From Rutidosis leptorrhynchoides (Eukaryota > Streptophyta > Magnoliopsida > Asterales > Asteraceae): a stretch of 64,000 nucleotides of DNA. The stretch spans positions 31,510,001-31,574,000 of the forward strand of contig NC_092341.1 in NCBI RefSeq assembly GCF_046630445.1, given 5' to 3'. Positions 24,801-38,605 of this stretch are shown here, in pieces (the stretch's first letter is position 1; each line of letters starts with the position of its first letter). The notes below the pieces were generated by a model, which saw only the letters and a program-made list of their open reading frames with translations, was not told where the DNA came from and did no database searches. Position numbers and translations under genes: made by a program.

Positions 24801-25241
24801 CATTGTTAATACACTTAATAATATATTTACTTATTATTTAACATAATTAACCAAGTGTATCAATATCTTAATATGATTCATATGTACCTAGTAAGACGTT
24901 GTTATAACGATAATCGTTATATATATCGTTTTCGAGTTTCTTAAATTAATAGTCTCATTTTTATGTATATAACTCATTGTTAAAATACCTAATGAGATAC
25001 ATACTTATAATAAAATCATGTTAACTATATATATAACCATATATATGTCATCGTATAGTTTTTACAAGTTTTAACGTTCGTGAATCACCGGTCAACTTGG
25101 GTGGTCAATTGTCTATATGAAACCTATTTCAATTAATCAAGTCTTAACAAGTTTGATTGCTTAACATGTTGGAAACATTTAATCATGTAAATATCAATCT
25201 CAATTAATATATATAAACATGGAAAAGTTCGGGTCACTACA
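21808..25241 (-). repeat. B1 5' LTR (3434 bp)
   Basis: This is the partner of 11826-15263, with the same ends and the same 177-bp internal duplication. It holds no gene. A run of 87 codons at 22553-22816 is repeated in every B LTR but shows no coding character. Confidence 0.95.
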
Positions 25242-28200
25242 ATAAATAATTTATAAAATAATCAAATTGTTATTAGAATGAGTCTATCCAAACATGATTC
25301 CTGTATACAATAAATATTGTAATGTATATAAATTATATAAATATTAAATAAGTTATAAGCATAAGTTGTTATATCAATATTATTAGAATTGCTTTCATTA
25401 TTATTAATATTAATGTTAAAAATAATACTAATATATGTATGTTATATAAATAAATAAATAATAAATAAATAAATAATAAAAGTTGAAACATACAAACTTA
25501 TCTACAAATTTAAAATATTACATTATTATTAAAAGTATAATTATTATAATAGTTATTATTAATATTAACTGTATTATATTTTTTTACTATTAATATATTA
25601 TCCATATTACAATTATTATTAACTTTTTATTTATATTAATATTATTATTATTAATAATTATTAATTATTATTTATAATATTTTAGACACTGCCAAATATA
25701 TATAACGCATATCAGATACCTAAAGATTTGTCATTTTCACTTTTATCTTTTCTTTTATTCTCGCGAACAAGGGTGGACTTTTCTTCACAGCTAAACAACA
25801 AATCACTCAATTATTTATGTTATGTGATCCTTCAATCAGTGTTAAGTATTATCTGTTATAATTATTCAAGTTGGTAGATTAAAAGAATTCAATTGAATAA
25901 ACAGAAAGATCTCGTCCCTTCTATTCTTCAACTCATAACTTCATAAATCGATTTCTAACCTTTTTCAAAAATGTAAAAGTGTAGTTCTGTTAGGAATTAC
26001 TCATTGAAACTATCTGGAAAGTTTCAATTGCTAATTCTTAAAATCAAGCACGAATTTTGGAGTCAAAGTTATCTTGAAAAAGTCAACAGTCGAGTTCTTC
26101 AGCAAAATTCGAGTTCAATTCGAAATATTGGATCAAATTGAGGGTACATTTAGTTTATACGTTTGATTTAAAACCACTTTCATGTAGAAACTTTAATCTA
26201 AAACGTTCTTAAAATCAAGATTGGAGATTGAATTTTTTTTTTCTCAGCGACACATACAGCATGTCTTTTTTTGTATTTTTTTTTATTTCGCTTCCTAATA
26301 ATACAATCATTAAATTATTGATGATTCTGATTATTTTGAAGAACCTAAAAACCGTTTTGTAAATTGTGGTTTTGATGGATAATTGTTCCTGGTCGATTTC
26401 AAAGTGGGAGATGAAGAAGAAAGGGGAGAAAAAGAATGAAGGTGTTAAATATAATTAGGAACGGTTATAAATCAGAAAAACAAATTTGTTCGATTGGTTA
26501 AGGGTGTTAGTGATGGGAGAGAGGTCTCGGGTTCAAACCCGTCTTGGTGCAGTTTCTTTTTAGGAGGCTTAGAAGGTAGTTCTTATTATTATTAATTTTT
26601 TTTTGTATCATCTGTTTATCATTTGAAGTATTATTATCATCATTGAGATAATTGTTATCATTAATATTATTATTATTATTATTACTAATGTTATAAACAT
26701 TAGTATTATTATTAGTAGGATTGATATTATTGTTATTATTATTATTAACTAGTATTATTGTTAAATGTAATTGTGATTATCATTACTTCAATGTTATCAA
26801 TAACTTAGTTATTATTAATAGAAGGTATTATCATTATTATGATTATTATTATTAGTGTTACTAAGAAATATAACACAAAATATCATTATTTTCATTAATA
26901 GTAGTATTATATCATCTTATAAGTATTAGTATTATTATTATTAGGTGTTATAAATATATTGATTACTATAATTATTATTATTATTATTAAACAAAAGGAT
27001 AGTTATTAACAATATCATTATTATAATTAATAATATCATTTTAATAAAGTTATTATTAATGTTATTAGTAAATTATTAATATCAAAACTATCAATTTTTT
27101 TTTAAACAAATAAATATTTTGTACTTAAAATACACTTACTACATATACTAAAATTATATTAAAATACCATATAATAACATATATCAACTTTATTAATATT
27201 AGTTACATAAATACATACAAATAACAAAACTATCGATTTTTTTTAAGTATAACATTTAAACAATCACGTATATAAATATGGATATATTAATATACTATAT
27301 GAATATTAATCATTTTAAATATATACACAAATTAATTATATGAAATAAAGAGATAATAAATAAATTTGTTCGGTTATAATTATATGTATTAACAAATATA
27401 CAAATGATATAGGTTCGTGAATCCGAGGCCAACCCCACAATGGCAATATAGTCATATGTATTTTTACTATAAAATACATTTGGTGAGTTTCATTTAATCC
27501 CTTTTTACTCTTTACATTTTTTGGGCTGAGAATAAATGCAAATGCTTTATTAACTATTTTACAATATTTATATGCGTGATTTTCATCAATCCCTTGTTAA
27601 ATGCTTTTGCAATATATATTTTTGGGACTGAGAATACATGCGCTGCTTTTATAACTGTTTTTACGAAATAGACACAAGTAATCGAAACTACATTATATGG
27701 TTGGATTATCAAATCGAATATCACCCTATATAGTCTGGTAATCTAAGAATTAGGGAACAGAAACCCTAATTGAAGCGAACTCTAAAGATAGATCTATCGG
27801 GCCCAAAAAGCCCCATCCAAAGTACCGGATGCTTTAGTACTTCGAAATTTATATCATGTCCGAAGGAGGATCCCGGAATGATGGGGATATTCTTATATAC
27901 ATATTGTGAATGTCGGTTACCAGGTGTTCAATCCATATGAATGAATTTTTTGTCTCTATGCACGGGACGTATATTTATGAGAAATGGAAATTTGAAATCT
28001 TGTGGTCTATTAAAATTATGAAATGATTATTTATGTTAAACTAATGAACTCACCAACCTTTTGGTTGACACTTTAAAGCCTGTTTATTCTCAGGTACGAA
28101 AGAAATCTTCCGATGTGCAATTACTCATTTTAAAGATATTACTTGGAGTCATTCATGACATATTTCAAAAAATGTTGCATTCGTGTTGTTGAGTTCATCA

Positions 28201-28416
28201 AGATTATTATTAAGTCAATTATATTTGGATACATTATGAAATGCTATACATGCCTGTCAACTGTCGATGTAATGAAAGATTGTCTTTTCAAAAACGAATG
28301 CAATGTTTGTAAAATGTATCATATAGAGGTCAAGTACCTCGCGATGTAATCAACTGTTGTGAATCGTTTATAATCGATATGGACTTCGTCCAGATGGATT
28401 AGGACGGGGCGTTTCA
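25242..28416 (+). repeat. A1 3' LTR, second part
   Basis: The 3' LTR resumes after B1 (the first five bases are the ATAAA duplication) and runs to the terminal CA at 28416. It matches 3490-6830 but lacks the (AT)n-bearing segment: at 25360 the sequence passes straight from ATAAGC to ATAAGTTG. Confidence 0.93.
26488..26561 (+). other. tRNA-like Pol III motif in the A1 3' LTR
   Basis: This is the second copy of the A-box/B-box/T5 arrangement found at 4902-4975, with only a few base differences. Confidence 0.48.
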
Positions 28417-28421
28417 CGAGT

Positions 28422-29565
28422 CCGCATGAAAAAAGTTTATACTCATAAGTTACAACATCACTTGCACTGTCACATACTAGGGGTGCACTTAGTTGTGTGG
28501 TAAGGCAAGGCTAACTAAAAACAGAACAATGTTTTTATACTTAAGAGTTTCCCCAAGTAAACCAATACTTAGGATAATTTAATATGCACAAGCAAACCAA
28601 TGCTCGTATTTTAAGTCGACTTGGTAGCCTTCTAGTCTGCTTGGCGGCTGGCTAGGGGAAACCCAATTCCCTTCACCTGCCGTTATATTCTAGCCTTTTA
28701 ACCAAAAAGGCTTCTGCCACACGGGGGCTAGAGGATACTCCTTAAGTAGGCAGGAACTGCATAATAAACTATTGATAAAATATGTGCGAGAGATTTATTG
28801 GCATTTGAAAGTTATTATATCCGCGACGCGTTTAATCTTGCCATGAACAATAGAATTTTGAGGACAACAGAATTTCACTCTTCGGTTCGTAAACCGTAGA
28901 CAATCCTAGCAGGATTGTGAGTAATGTGGGGTTTAAGAATCTTAGAATTTAACTCTCCGGTCCGGCGGCCGTGGATAACCCAGATCAATATGATGATATC
29001 GATGAGGTGGTTAAATGTTAAGTCCACCATCGATAACGTTCGTTGATCGATGGCCCCCGTGAAGGTTGTAGGTTATCGTCGTGAGAGACTAACCTGTTAA
29101 CCTTAACCACGAATGATGATAGTGATGGTTTACGTAACCCGGCTATCAATTTGATAGAGTATAATCTACATAATGTTGTGCCTTCCGTCGAATGATTTTA
29201 ATCATGTGACGAACCAGGGAAACCCGTACAATTAATCATACAGTTAAAACCCGAAAACCAATCATGAAAATGATTGTAGGCAAGGAAGTAGGCGAGAAGC
29301 CATAAGAAGAAGAGGTGTATCGTGGTCGTGAAGAACATAAGATGATAATGTGGCTGATCAAGTCCAACTAGCTATATATTACCTCTTTAATGTTGCCGCA
29401 TGCTAAATGAGGTGCGGCCATGGGTTTTCGCAGAGCCACCATGGTCTTAAGCGTGTGAAATGCACAGTGCTGCACAACGCACATAAAAGTGCGCGCAACA
29501 CATTCAAAGTGTTGTGCAATGCATAAAAAATGTTGCGACCATGGACTTATGCGGAGCCGCCATGG
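28422..29565 (-). other. Segment X, part 2
   Basis: This continues X after A1. It has no convincing coding frame. It contains several short GC-rich inverted repeats (for example CCACCATCGAT...ATCGATGG near 29020). From about 29420 it holds the first units of the 89-bp family, with ACCATGG and GCGCAACACATTCAAAGTGTTG. It ends at the CATGG duplicated by the B2 insertion. Confidence 0.6.
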
Positions 29566-32500
29566 TGAAATGTCCCATTCTTATTGATTAAAAACGTTCC
29601 ATATTAATTGATTTCGTTGCGAGGTTTTGACCTCTATATGAGACGTTTTTCAAAGACTGCATTCATTTTTAAAACAAACCATAACCTTTATTTCATAAAT
29701 AAAGGTTTAAAAAGCTTTACGTAGATTATCAAATAATCATAATCTAAAATATCCTGTTTACACACGACCATTACATAATGGTTTACAATACAAATATGTT
29801 ACATCGAAATCAGTTTCTTGAATGCAGTTTTTACACAATATCATACAAACATGGACTCCAAATCTTGTCCTTATTTTAGTATGCAACAGCGGAAGCTCTT
29901 AATATTCACCTGAGAATAAACATGCTTAAAACGTCAACAAAAATGTTGGTGAGTTATAGGTTTAACCTATATATATCAATTCATAATAATAGACCACAAG
30001 ATTTCATATTTGAATACACATCCCATACATAGAGATAAAAATCATTCATATGGTGAACACCTGGTAACCGACATTAACAAGATGCATATATAAGAATATC
30101 CCCATCATTCCGGGACACCCTTCGGATATGATATAAATTTCGAAGTACTAAAGCATCCGGTACTTTGGATGGGGTTTGTTAAGCCCAATAGATCTATCTT
30201 TAGGATTCGTGTCAATTAGGGTGTCTGTTCCCTAATTCTTAGATTACCAGACTTAATAAAAAAGGGGCATATTCGATTTCGATAATTCAACCATAGAATG
30301 TAGTTTCACGTACTTGTGTCTATTTTGTAAATCATTTATAAAACCTGCATGTATTCTCATCCCAAAAATATTAGATTTTTAAAGTGGGACTATAACTCAC
30401 TTTAACAGATTTTTACTTCGTCGGGAAGTAAGACTTGGCCACTGGTTGATTCACGAACCTATAACAATATATACATATATATCAAAGTATGTTCAAAATA
30501 TATTTACAACACTTTTAATATATTTTGATGTTTTAAGTTTATTAAGCCAGCTGTCCTCGTTAGTAACCTACAACTAGTTGTCCACAGTTAGATGTACAGA
30601 AATAAATCGATAAATATTATCTTGAATCAATCCACGACCCAGTGTATATGTATCTCAGTATTGATCACAACTCAAACTATATATATTTTGGAATCAACCT
30701 CAACCCTGTATAGCTAACTCCAACATTCACATATAGAGTGTCTATGGTTGTTCCGAAATATATATAGATGTGTCGACATGATAGGTCGAAACATTGTATA
30801 CGTGTCTATGGTATCTCAAGATTACATAATATACAATACAAGTTGATTAAGTTATGGTAGGAATATATTTGTTACCAATTTTCACGTAGCTAAAATGAGA
30901 AATATTATCCAATCTTGTTTTACCCATAACTTCTTCATTTTAAATCCGTTTTGAGTGAATTAAATTGCTATGGTTTCATATTGAACTCTATTTTATGAAT
31001 CTAAATAGAAAAAGTATAGGTTTATAGGCGAAAAAATAAGTTACAAGTCATTTTTGTAAAGGTAGTCATTTCAGTCGAAAGAACGACGTCTAGATGACCA
31101 TTTTAGAAAACATACTTCCACTTTGAGTTTAACCATAATTTTTGGATATAGTTTCATGTTCATAATAAAAATAATTTTCTCAGAATAACAACTTTTAAAT
31201 CAAAGTTTATCATAGTTTTTAATTAACTAACCCAAAACAGCCCGCGGTGTTACTACGACGGCGTAAATCCGGTTTTACGGTGTTTTTCGTGTTTCCAGGT
31301 TTTAAATCATTAAGTTAGCCTATCATATAGATATAGAACATGTGTTTATTTGATTTTAAAAGTCAAGTTAGAAGGATTAACTTTTGTTTGCGAACAAGTT
31401 TAGAATTAACTAAACTATGTTCTAGTGATTACAAGTTTAAACCTTCGAATAAGATAGCTTTATATGTATGAATCGAATGATGTTATGAACATCATTACTA
31501 CCTTAAGTTCCTTGGATAAACCTACTGGAAAAGAGAAAAATGGATCTAGCTTCAACGGATCCTTGGATGGCTCGAAGTTCTTGAAGCAGAATCATGACAC
31601 GAAAACAAGTTCAAGTAAGATCATCACTTGAAATAAGATTGTTATAGTTATAGAAATTGAACCAAAGTTTGAATATGATTATTACCTTGTATTAGAATGA
31701 TAACCTACTGTAAGAAACAAAGATTTCTTGAGGTTGGATGATCACCTCACAAGATTGGAAGTGAGCTAGCAAACTTGAAAGTATTCTTGATTTTATGTAA
31801 CTAGAACTTGTAGAATATATGAAGAACACTTAGAACTTGAAGATAGAACTTGAGAGAGATCAATTAGATGAAGAAAATTGAAGAATGAAAGTGTTCGTAG
31901 GTGTTTTTGGTCGTTGGTGTATGGATTAGATATAAAGGATATGTAATTTTGTTTTCATGTAAATAAGTCATGAATGATTACTCATATTTTTGTAATTTTA
32001 TGAGATATTTCATGCTAGTTGCCAAATGATGGTTCCCACATGTGTTAGGTGACTCACATGGGCTGCTAAGAGCTGATCATTGGAGTGTATATACCAATAG
32101 TACATACATCTAAAAGCTGTGTATTGTACGAGTATGAATACGGGTGTATACGAGTAGAATTGTTGATGAAACTGAACGAGGATGTAATTGTAAGCATTTT
32201 TGTTAAGTAGAAGTATTTTGATAAGTGTATTGAAGTCTTTCAAAAGTGTATAAATACATATTAAAATACTACATGTATATACATTTTAACTGAGTCGTTA
32301 AGTCATCGTTAGTCGTTACATGTAAGTGTTGTTTTTAAACCTTTAGGTTAACGATCTTGTTAAATGTTGTTAACCCCATGTTTATAATATCAAATGAGAT
32401 TTTAAATTATTATATTATCATGATATTATCATGTATGAATATCTCTTAATATGATATATATATATATACATTAAATATCTTTACAACGATAATCGTTACA

Positions 32501-32823
32501 TATATGTCTCGTTTAAAAATCCTTAAGTTAGTAGTCTTGTTTTTACATATGTAGTTCATTGTTAATATACTTAATGATATGTTTACTTATCATAGTATCA
32601 TGTTAACTATATATATATCCATATATATGTCATCATATAGTTTTTACAAGTTTTAACGTTCGTGAATCACCGGTCAACTTGGGTGGTCAATTGTCTATAT
32701 GAAACATATTTCAATTAATAAAGTCTTAACAAGTTTGATTGCTTAACATGTTGGAAAAATTTAATCATGTAAATATCAATCACAATTAATATATATAAAC
32801 ATGGAAAAGTTCGGGTCACTACA
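29566..32823 (-). repeat. B2 3' LTR (3258 bp)
   Basis: Ends are TGAAATGTCCC and CACTACA. It is shorter than the B1 LTR because the 177-bp block is single. It shares diagnostic differences with the B3 LTR, so B2 and B3 form one subfamily. Confidence 0.94.
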
Positions 32824-32859
32824 GTACCTACCCGTTAAATAAATTTCGTCCCGAAATTT
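32824..32859 (-). promoter_or_regulatory. B2 polypurine tract region
   Basis: The same palindrome (32841-32859) and TTAACGGGTAGGTAC as in B1. The pol stop codon (32859-32861) overlaps the palindrome. Confidence 0.75.
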
Positions 32860-35800
32860 TAAGCTGTTGAAGGTGTTGACGAATCTTCTGGAAATAGATG
32901 CGGGTATTTCTTCTTCATCTGATCTTCATGCTCCCAGGTGAACTCGGGTCCTCTACGAGCATTCCATCGAACCTTAACAATTGGTATCTTGTTTTGCTTA
33001 AGTCTTTTAACCTCACGATCCATTATTTCGACGGGTTCTTCGGTGAATTGGAGTTTTTCGTTGATTTGGATTTCATATAACGGAATAGTGAGATCTTCTT
33101 TAGCAAAATATTTCTTCAAATTCGAGACGTGGAAAGTGTTATGTACAGCCGTGAGTTGTTGAGGTAACTCAAGTCGGTAAGCTACTGGTCCGACACGATC
33201 AATAATCTTGAATGGTCCAATATACCTTGGATTTAATTTCCCTCGTTTACCAAATCGAACAACGCCTTTCCAAGGTGCAACTTTAAGCATGACCATCTCT
33301 CCAATTTCAAATTCTATATCTTTTCTTTTAATGTCAGCGTAGCTCTTTTGTCGACTTTGGGCGGTTTTCAACCGTTGTTGAATTTGGATGATCTTCTCGG
33401 TAGTTTCTTGTATAATCTCCGGACCCGTAATCTGTCTATCCCCCACTTCACTCCAACAAATCGGAGACCTGCACTTTCTACCATAAAGTGCTTCAAATTG
33501 CGCCATCTCAATGCTTGAATGGTAGCTGTTGTTGTAGGAAAATTCTGCTAACGGTAGATGTCGATCCCAACTGTTTCCGAAATCAATAACACATGCTCGT
33601 AGCATGTCTTCAAGTGTTTGTATCGTCCTTTCGCTCTGCCCATCAGTTTGTGGATGATAGGCAGTACTTATGTCTAGACGAGTTCCCAATGCTTGCTGTA
33701 ATGTCTGCCAGAATCTTGAAATAAATCTGCCATCCCTATCAGAGATAATAGAGATTGGTATTCCATGTCTGGAGACGACTTCCTTCAAATACAGTCGTGC
33801 TAACTTCTCCATCTTGTCATCTTCTCTTATTGGCAGGAAGTGTGCTGATTTGGTGAGACGATCAACTATTACCCAAATAGTATCAAAACCACTTGCAGTC
33901 CTTGGCAATTTAGTGATGAAATCCATGGTAATGTTTTCCCATTTCCATTCTGGGTTTTCGGGTTGTTGAAGTAGACCTGATGGTTTCTGATGCTCAGCTT
34001 TGACCTTAGAACACGTCAAACATTCTCCTACGTATTTAGCAACATCGGCTTTCATACCCGGCCACCAAAAATGTTTCTTGAGATCCTTGTACATCTTCCC
34101 CGTTCCAGGATGTATTGAGTATCTGGTTTTATGAGCTTCTCTAAGTACCATTTCTCTCATATCTCCAAATTTTGGTACCCAAATCCTTTCAGCCCTATAC
34201 CGGGTTCCGTCTTCCCGAATATTAAGATGCTTCTCCGATCCTTTGGGTATTTCATCCTTTAAATTTCCCTCTTTTAAAACTCCTTGTTGCGCCTCCTTTA
34301 TTTGAGTAGTAAGGTTATTATGAATCATTATATTCATAGATTTTACTCGAATGGGTTCTCTGTCCTTCCTGCTCAAGGCATCGGCTACCACATTTGCCTT
34401 CCCCGGGTGGTAACGAATCTCAAAGTCGTAATCATTCAATAATTCAATCCACCTACGCTGCCTCATATTCAGTTGTTTCTGATTAAATATGTGTTGAAGA
34501 CTTTTGTGGTCGGTATATATAATACTTTTGACCCCATATAAGTAGTGCCTCCAAGTCTTTAATGCAAAAACAACCGCGCCTAATTCCAAATCATGCGTCG
34601 TATAATTTTGTTCGTGAATCTTCAATTGTCTAGACGCATAAGCAATCACCTTCGTTCGTTGCATTAATACACAACCGAGACCTTGCTTTGATGCGTCACA
34701 ATAAATCACAAAATCATCATTCCCTTCAGGCAATGACAATATAGGTGCCGTAGTTAGCTTTTTCTTCAATAACTGAAACGCTTTCTCTTGTTCATCATTC
34801 CATTCAAATTTCTTCCCTTTATGCGTTAATGCAGTCAAGGGTTTTGCTATTCTGGAAAAGTCTTGGATGAACCTTCTGTAGTAACCAGCTAGTCCCAAAA
34901 ACTGGCGTATGTGTTTCGGAGTTTTCGGGGTTTCCCACTTTTCAACAGTTTCTATCTTTGCCGGATCCACCTTAATACCTTCTTTGTTCACTATGTGACC
35001 GAGGAATTGAACTTCTTGCAACTAAAATGCACACTTTGAAAACTTAGCGTACAATTCTTCCTTCCTCAATACTTCTAACACCTTTCTCAAATGTTCACCG
35101 TGTTCTTGGTCATTCTTTGAGTAAATAAGTATGTCATCAATGAAAACAATGACAAACTTGTCAAGGTATGGTCTACACACTCGGTTCATAAGGTCCATGA
35201 ACATAGCTGGTGCATTAGTTAAACCAAACGGCATGACCATAAACTCGTAATGACCGTAACGTGTTCTGAAAGCAGTCTTTGGAATATCATCTTCTTTCAC
35301 CCGCATTTGATGATACCCGGAACGTAAGTCAATCTTTGAATAAATAGACGAGCCTTGTAGTTGATCAAATAAGTCGTCGATTCTCGGTAGTGGGTAGCGG
35401 TTCTTGATAGTAAGTTTGTTCAACTCTCGGTAGTCGATACACAACCTGAATGTACCATCTTTCTTCTTGACAAACAAAACAGGAGCTCCCCACGGTGATG
35501 TGCTTGGTCGAATGAAACCACGCTCTAAAAGTTCTTGTAATTGGCTTTGCAGTTCTTTCATCTCGCTGGGTGCGAGTCTGTAAGGAGCATGAGCTATTGG
35601 TGCAGCTCCTGGTACAAGATCTATTTGAAATTCAACGGAATGATGTGGGGGTAATCCCGGTAATTCTTTTGGAAATACATCGGGAAATTCTTTTGCGACG
35701 GGAACATCATTGATGCTCTTTTCTTCAGTTTGTACTTTCATCGACGTGTGCTAGAACAGCATAGCAACCTTTTCTTATTAGTTTTTGTGCCTTCAAATTA

Positions 35801-37476
35801 CTAATAAGATGTAGCTTCGTGTTGCCCTTTTCTCCGTACACCATTAAGGGTTTTCCTTTTTCTCGTATAATGCGGATTGCATTTTTGTAACAAACGATCT
35901 CTGCTTTCACTTCTTTCAACCAGTCCATACCGATTATCACATCAAAACTCCCTAACTCTACTGGTATCAAGTCAATCTTAAATGTTTCGCTAACCAGTTT
36001 AATTTCTCGATTCCGACATATATTATCTGCTGAAATTAATTTACCATTTGCTAATTCGAGTAAAAATTTACTATCCAAAGGCGTCAATGGACAACTTAAT
36101 TTAGCACAAAAATCTCTACTCATATAGCTTCTATCCGCACCCGAATCAAATAAAACGTAAGCAGATTTATTGTCAATAAGAAACGTACCCGTAACAAGCT
36201 CCGGGTCTTCCTGTGCTTCTGCCGCATTAATATTGAAAACTCTTCTGCGGCCTTGTCCATTCGTGTTCTCTTGGTTCGGGCAATTTCTAATAATGTGGCC
36301 CGGTTTTCCACATTTATAACAAACTACATTGGCATAACTTGCTCCGACACTACTTGCTCCGCCATTACTCGTTCCGACACCATTTGTTCCTTTCGTTCTA
36401 TTAACCCCTGGTCCGTAGACCTCACACTTCGCCGCGCTATGACCATTTCTTTTACACTTGTTGCAAAATTTGGTGCAGATACCCGAGTGATACTTTTCAC
36501 ACCTTTGGCATAGCTGCTTCTGATTGTTGTTGTTGTTGCGGTTATTATTGTTGTTGGGATGATTGTTGTAGTTGCTGCTGTTGTTGTTGTTGTTGTTGTT
36601 GTTGTTGGGCCGTTTGTTGTAGTTGCGATTGATGTTGCGATTGCTGGGATAATTGTTGCGATTATTGTTGTAATTGCTGTTGTTGTTGTATTGGTGATTC
36701 TTATCACCGTTTTCCTCCCACTTTCTTTTGACTTGCTTCACATTGGTCTCTTCAGCAGTCTGTTCTTTAATTCTTTCTTCAATCTGGTTCACTAGTTTGT
36801 GAGCCATTCTACATGCCTGTTGTATGGAGGCGGGCTCGTGTGAACTTATATCTTCTTGGATTCTTTCCGGTAATCCTTTCACAAACGCGTCGATCTTCTC
36901 TTCCTCATCTTCGAATGCTCCCGGACACAATAGGCACAATTCTGTGAATCGTCTTTCGTACGTGGTAATATCAAATCCTTGGGTTCGTAACCCTCTAAGT
37001 TCTGTCTTGAGCTTATTGACCTCGGTTCTGGGACGGTACTTCTCGTTCATCAAGTGCTTGAATGCTGACCACGGTAGTGCGTACGCATCGTCTTGTCCCA
37101 CTTGCTCTAGATAGGTATTCCACCATGTTAACGCAGAACCTGTGAAGGTATGCGTAGCGTACTTCACTTTGTCCTCTTCAGTACACTTACTTATGGCAAA
37201 CACCGATTCGACCTTCTCGGTCCACCGTTTCAATCCGATCGGTCCTTCGGTTCCATCAAATTCTAAAGGTTTGCAGGCAGTGAATTCTTTGTAGGTGCAT
37301 CCTACACGATTTCCTGTACTGCTAGATCCAAGGTTATTGTTGGTATGTAGCGCAGCCTGTACTGCGGCTATGTTTGAAGCTAGAAAAGTACGGAATTCCT
37401 CTTCATTCATATTCACGGTGTGTCGAGTAGTCGGTGCCATTTCCTTCAAAATAGTCAAATGGAACAAGTTAATCAT
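32859..37476 (-). pseudogene. B2 gag-pol polyprotein, two lesions
   Basis: The ATG is at 37476. The first 583-codon frame holds capsid, poly-Asn linker, Cys/His block, CCHC knuckle and protease ([10 protein letters not shown]). A one-base insertion near 35736 (TTTCATCG instead of TTTCTCG on the plus strand) shifts the frame between protease and RT. RT then reads open with FIDDIL near 35130 until a TAG at 35022-35024 that replaces a conserved Trp. From there 720 codons are open to 32859: the RT end, RNase H ([20 protein letters not shown]), integrase zinc domain ([27 protein letters not shown]), core ([32 protein letters not shown]) and a chromodomain-like tail ([19 protein letters not shown]). 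The tail places it near Tekay. Confidence 0.96.
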
Positions 37477-37577
37477 ACAGAATATTAAGAGTAGTTAATA
37501 GTATTTCGTAGCATAATATGAACTCATTTATAAAAGCTTTTTCTTCATATTAGCGTTTTATAAGTTTAAATTCGGGT

Positions 37578-37593
37578 AGTACCTACCCGTTAA
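37578..37593 (-). promoter_or_regulatory. Internal polypurine-adjacent motif in B2
   Basis: TTAACGGGTAGGTACT on the element strand, identical to the sequence at the 3' LTR border and to the B1 and B3 internal copies. Confidence 0.55.
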
Positions 37594-37715
37594 GTTTATA
37601 CTTAGTAGCTAATATACAATTCAACTACTACAATTCTATATGAAAAACTGATTATAATAATATTTCGCGTTCAAACTTTTACACAATATTTTACAAACTT
37701 ACAATACCGCTTATT

Positions 37716-38465
37716 TTACATATAGCATGAAATATAGCACACAATAAATTTGATACAAGATGGTTGTGAAGATAATTCTAGCCAGTACACAAGTCGTTCA
37801 GCAAAGACAATAAAGACACGTAATTCATACGTCCAGAAACAAGTCATGCATTCTGGTTTTACTAGGATTACTTCCCATCCTTGGTCTTGTGGAACATAAC
37901 CGTTATGGCCATTGATAAGACAGCGTGTTGTAACGTTGTCAAAGGGATGAGGGTTACGTAATGTCCAACAGTCCCGTAACAATCTAAAAACCTCATTTCT
38001 TACCCCAATTACCGACTCCGTCACTTGTGGGAACGTTTTGTTTAATAGTTGTAGCCCGATGTTCTTGTTCTCACTTTGGTGAGAAGCGAACATTACTAAT
38101 CCGTAAGCATAACATGCTTCTTTATGTTGCATGTTAGCCGCTTTTTCTAAATTACGAAGTCCAATATTCGGATATATTGAGTCAAAATAATTTCTTAACC
38201 CATTGCGTAAAATAGCATTTGGGTTCCCCGCAATATATGCGTCAAAGTAAACACATCGTAACTTATGGATTTCCCAATGTGATATCCCCCATCTTTCGAA
38301 CGAAAGCCTTTTATAAACCAAGGCATTCTTGGAACGTTCTTCGAATGTCTTACAAACTGATCTCGCCTTAAATAGTTGTGCCGAAGAATTCTGACCGACT
38401 CTAGACAAGATTTCATCAATCATGTCTCCGGGTAGGTCTCTTAAAATATTGGGTTGTCTATCCAT
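37716..38465 (-). CDS. F-box protein of B2, with C-terminal extension by stop loss
   Basis: Same protein as in B1 through residue 227 (…AERLVY). Here the stop codon TAG has become TGG, adding 22 residues (WLELSSQPSCIKFIVCYISC… ). The F-box (LRDLPGDMIDEILSRVG) and the Sel1-like part (LEKAANMQHKEACYAYGL) are intact. Differences from B1 are scattered substitutions such as ERSKNALV for ECSKNVLV, and none breaks the frame. It lies about 240 bases upstream of gag and 140 bases downstream of the acidic ORF. Confidence 0.87.
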   Translation of the reverse strand: MDRQPNILRDLPGDMIDEILSRVGQNSSAQLFKARSVCKTFEERSKNALVYKRLSFERWGISHWEIHKLRCVYFDAYIAGNPNAILRNGLRNYFDSIYPNIGLRNLEKAANMQHKEACYAYGLVMFASHQSENKNIGLQLLNKTFPQVTESVIGVRNEVFRLLRDCWTLRNPHPFDNVTTRCLINGHNGYVPQDQGWEVILVKPECMTCFWTYELRVFIVFAERLVYWLELSSQPSCIKFIVCYISCYM

Positions 38466-38605
38466 TTTGTGTTTTTATACTGTAAAATAGACAAGAGTTA
38501 GATTCATGAAAAAAAAAATACTTATTAATACAAGCAATTTTTACATATATCATAAAGCATAAGTACACTATATTACATATATTACACCACACGAATACAA
38601 CTATC

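Larger units (their letters stand above)
11826..25241 (-). mobile_element. Element B1: Ty3/Gypsy (Tekay-like chromovirus) with two extra ORFs
   Basis: A full-length 13.4-kb element in minus orientation, inserted in the A1 3' LTR with target duplication ATAAA (11821-11825 and 25242-25246). In element order it has 5' LTR (25241-21808), primer site, acidic ORF, F-box ORF, internal polypurine-like motif, gag-pol, polypurine tract and 3' LTR (15263-11826). The two LTRs differ at only scattered bases, so the insertion is young. The pol C-terminus fits the Tekay lineage. Its own gag-pol carries several breaks, so it is now non-autonomous. Confidence 0.95.
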
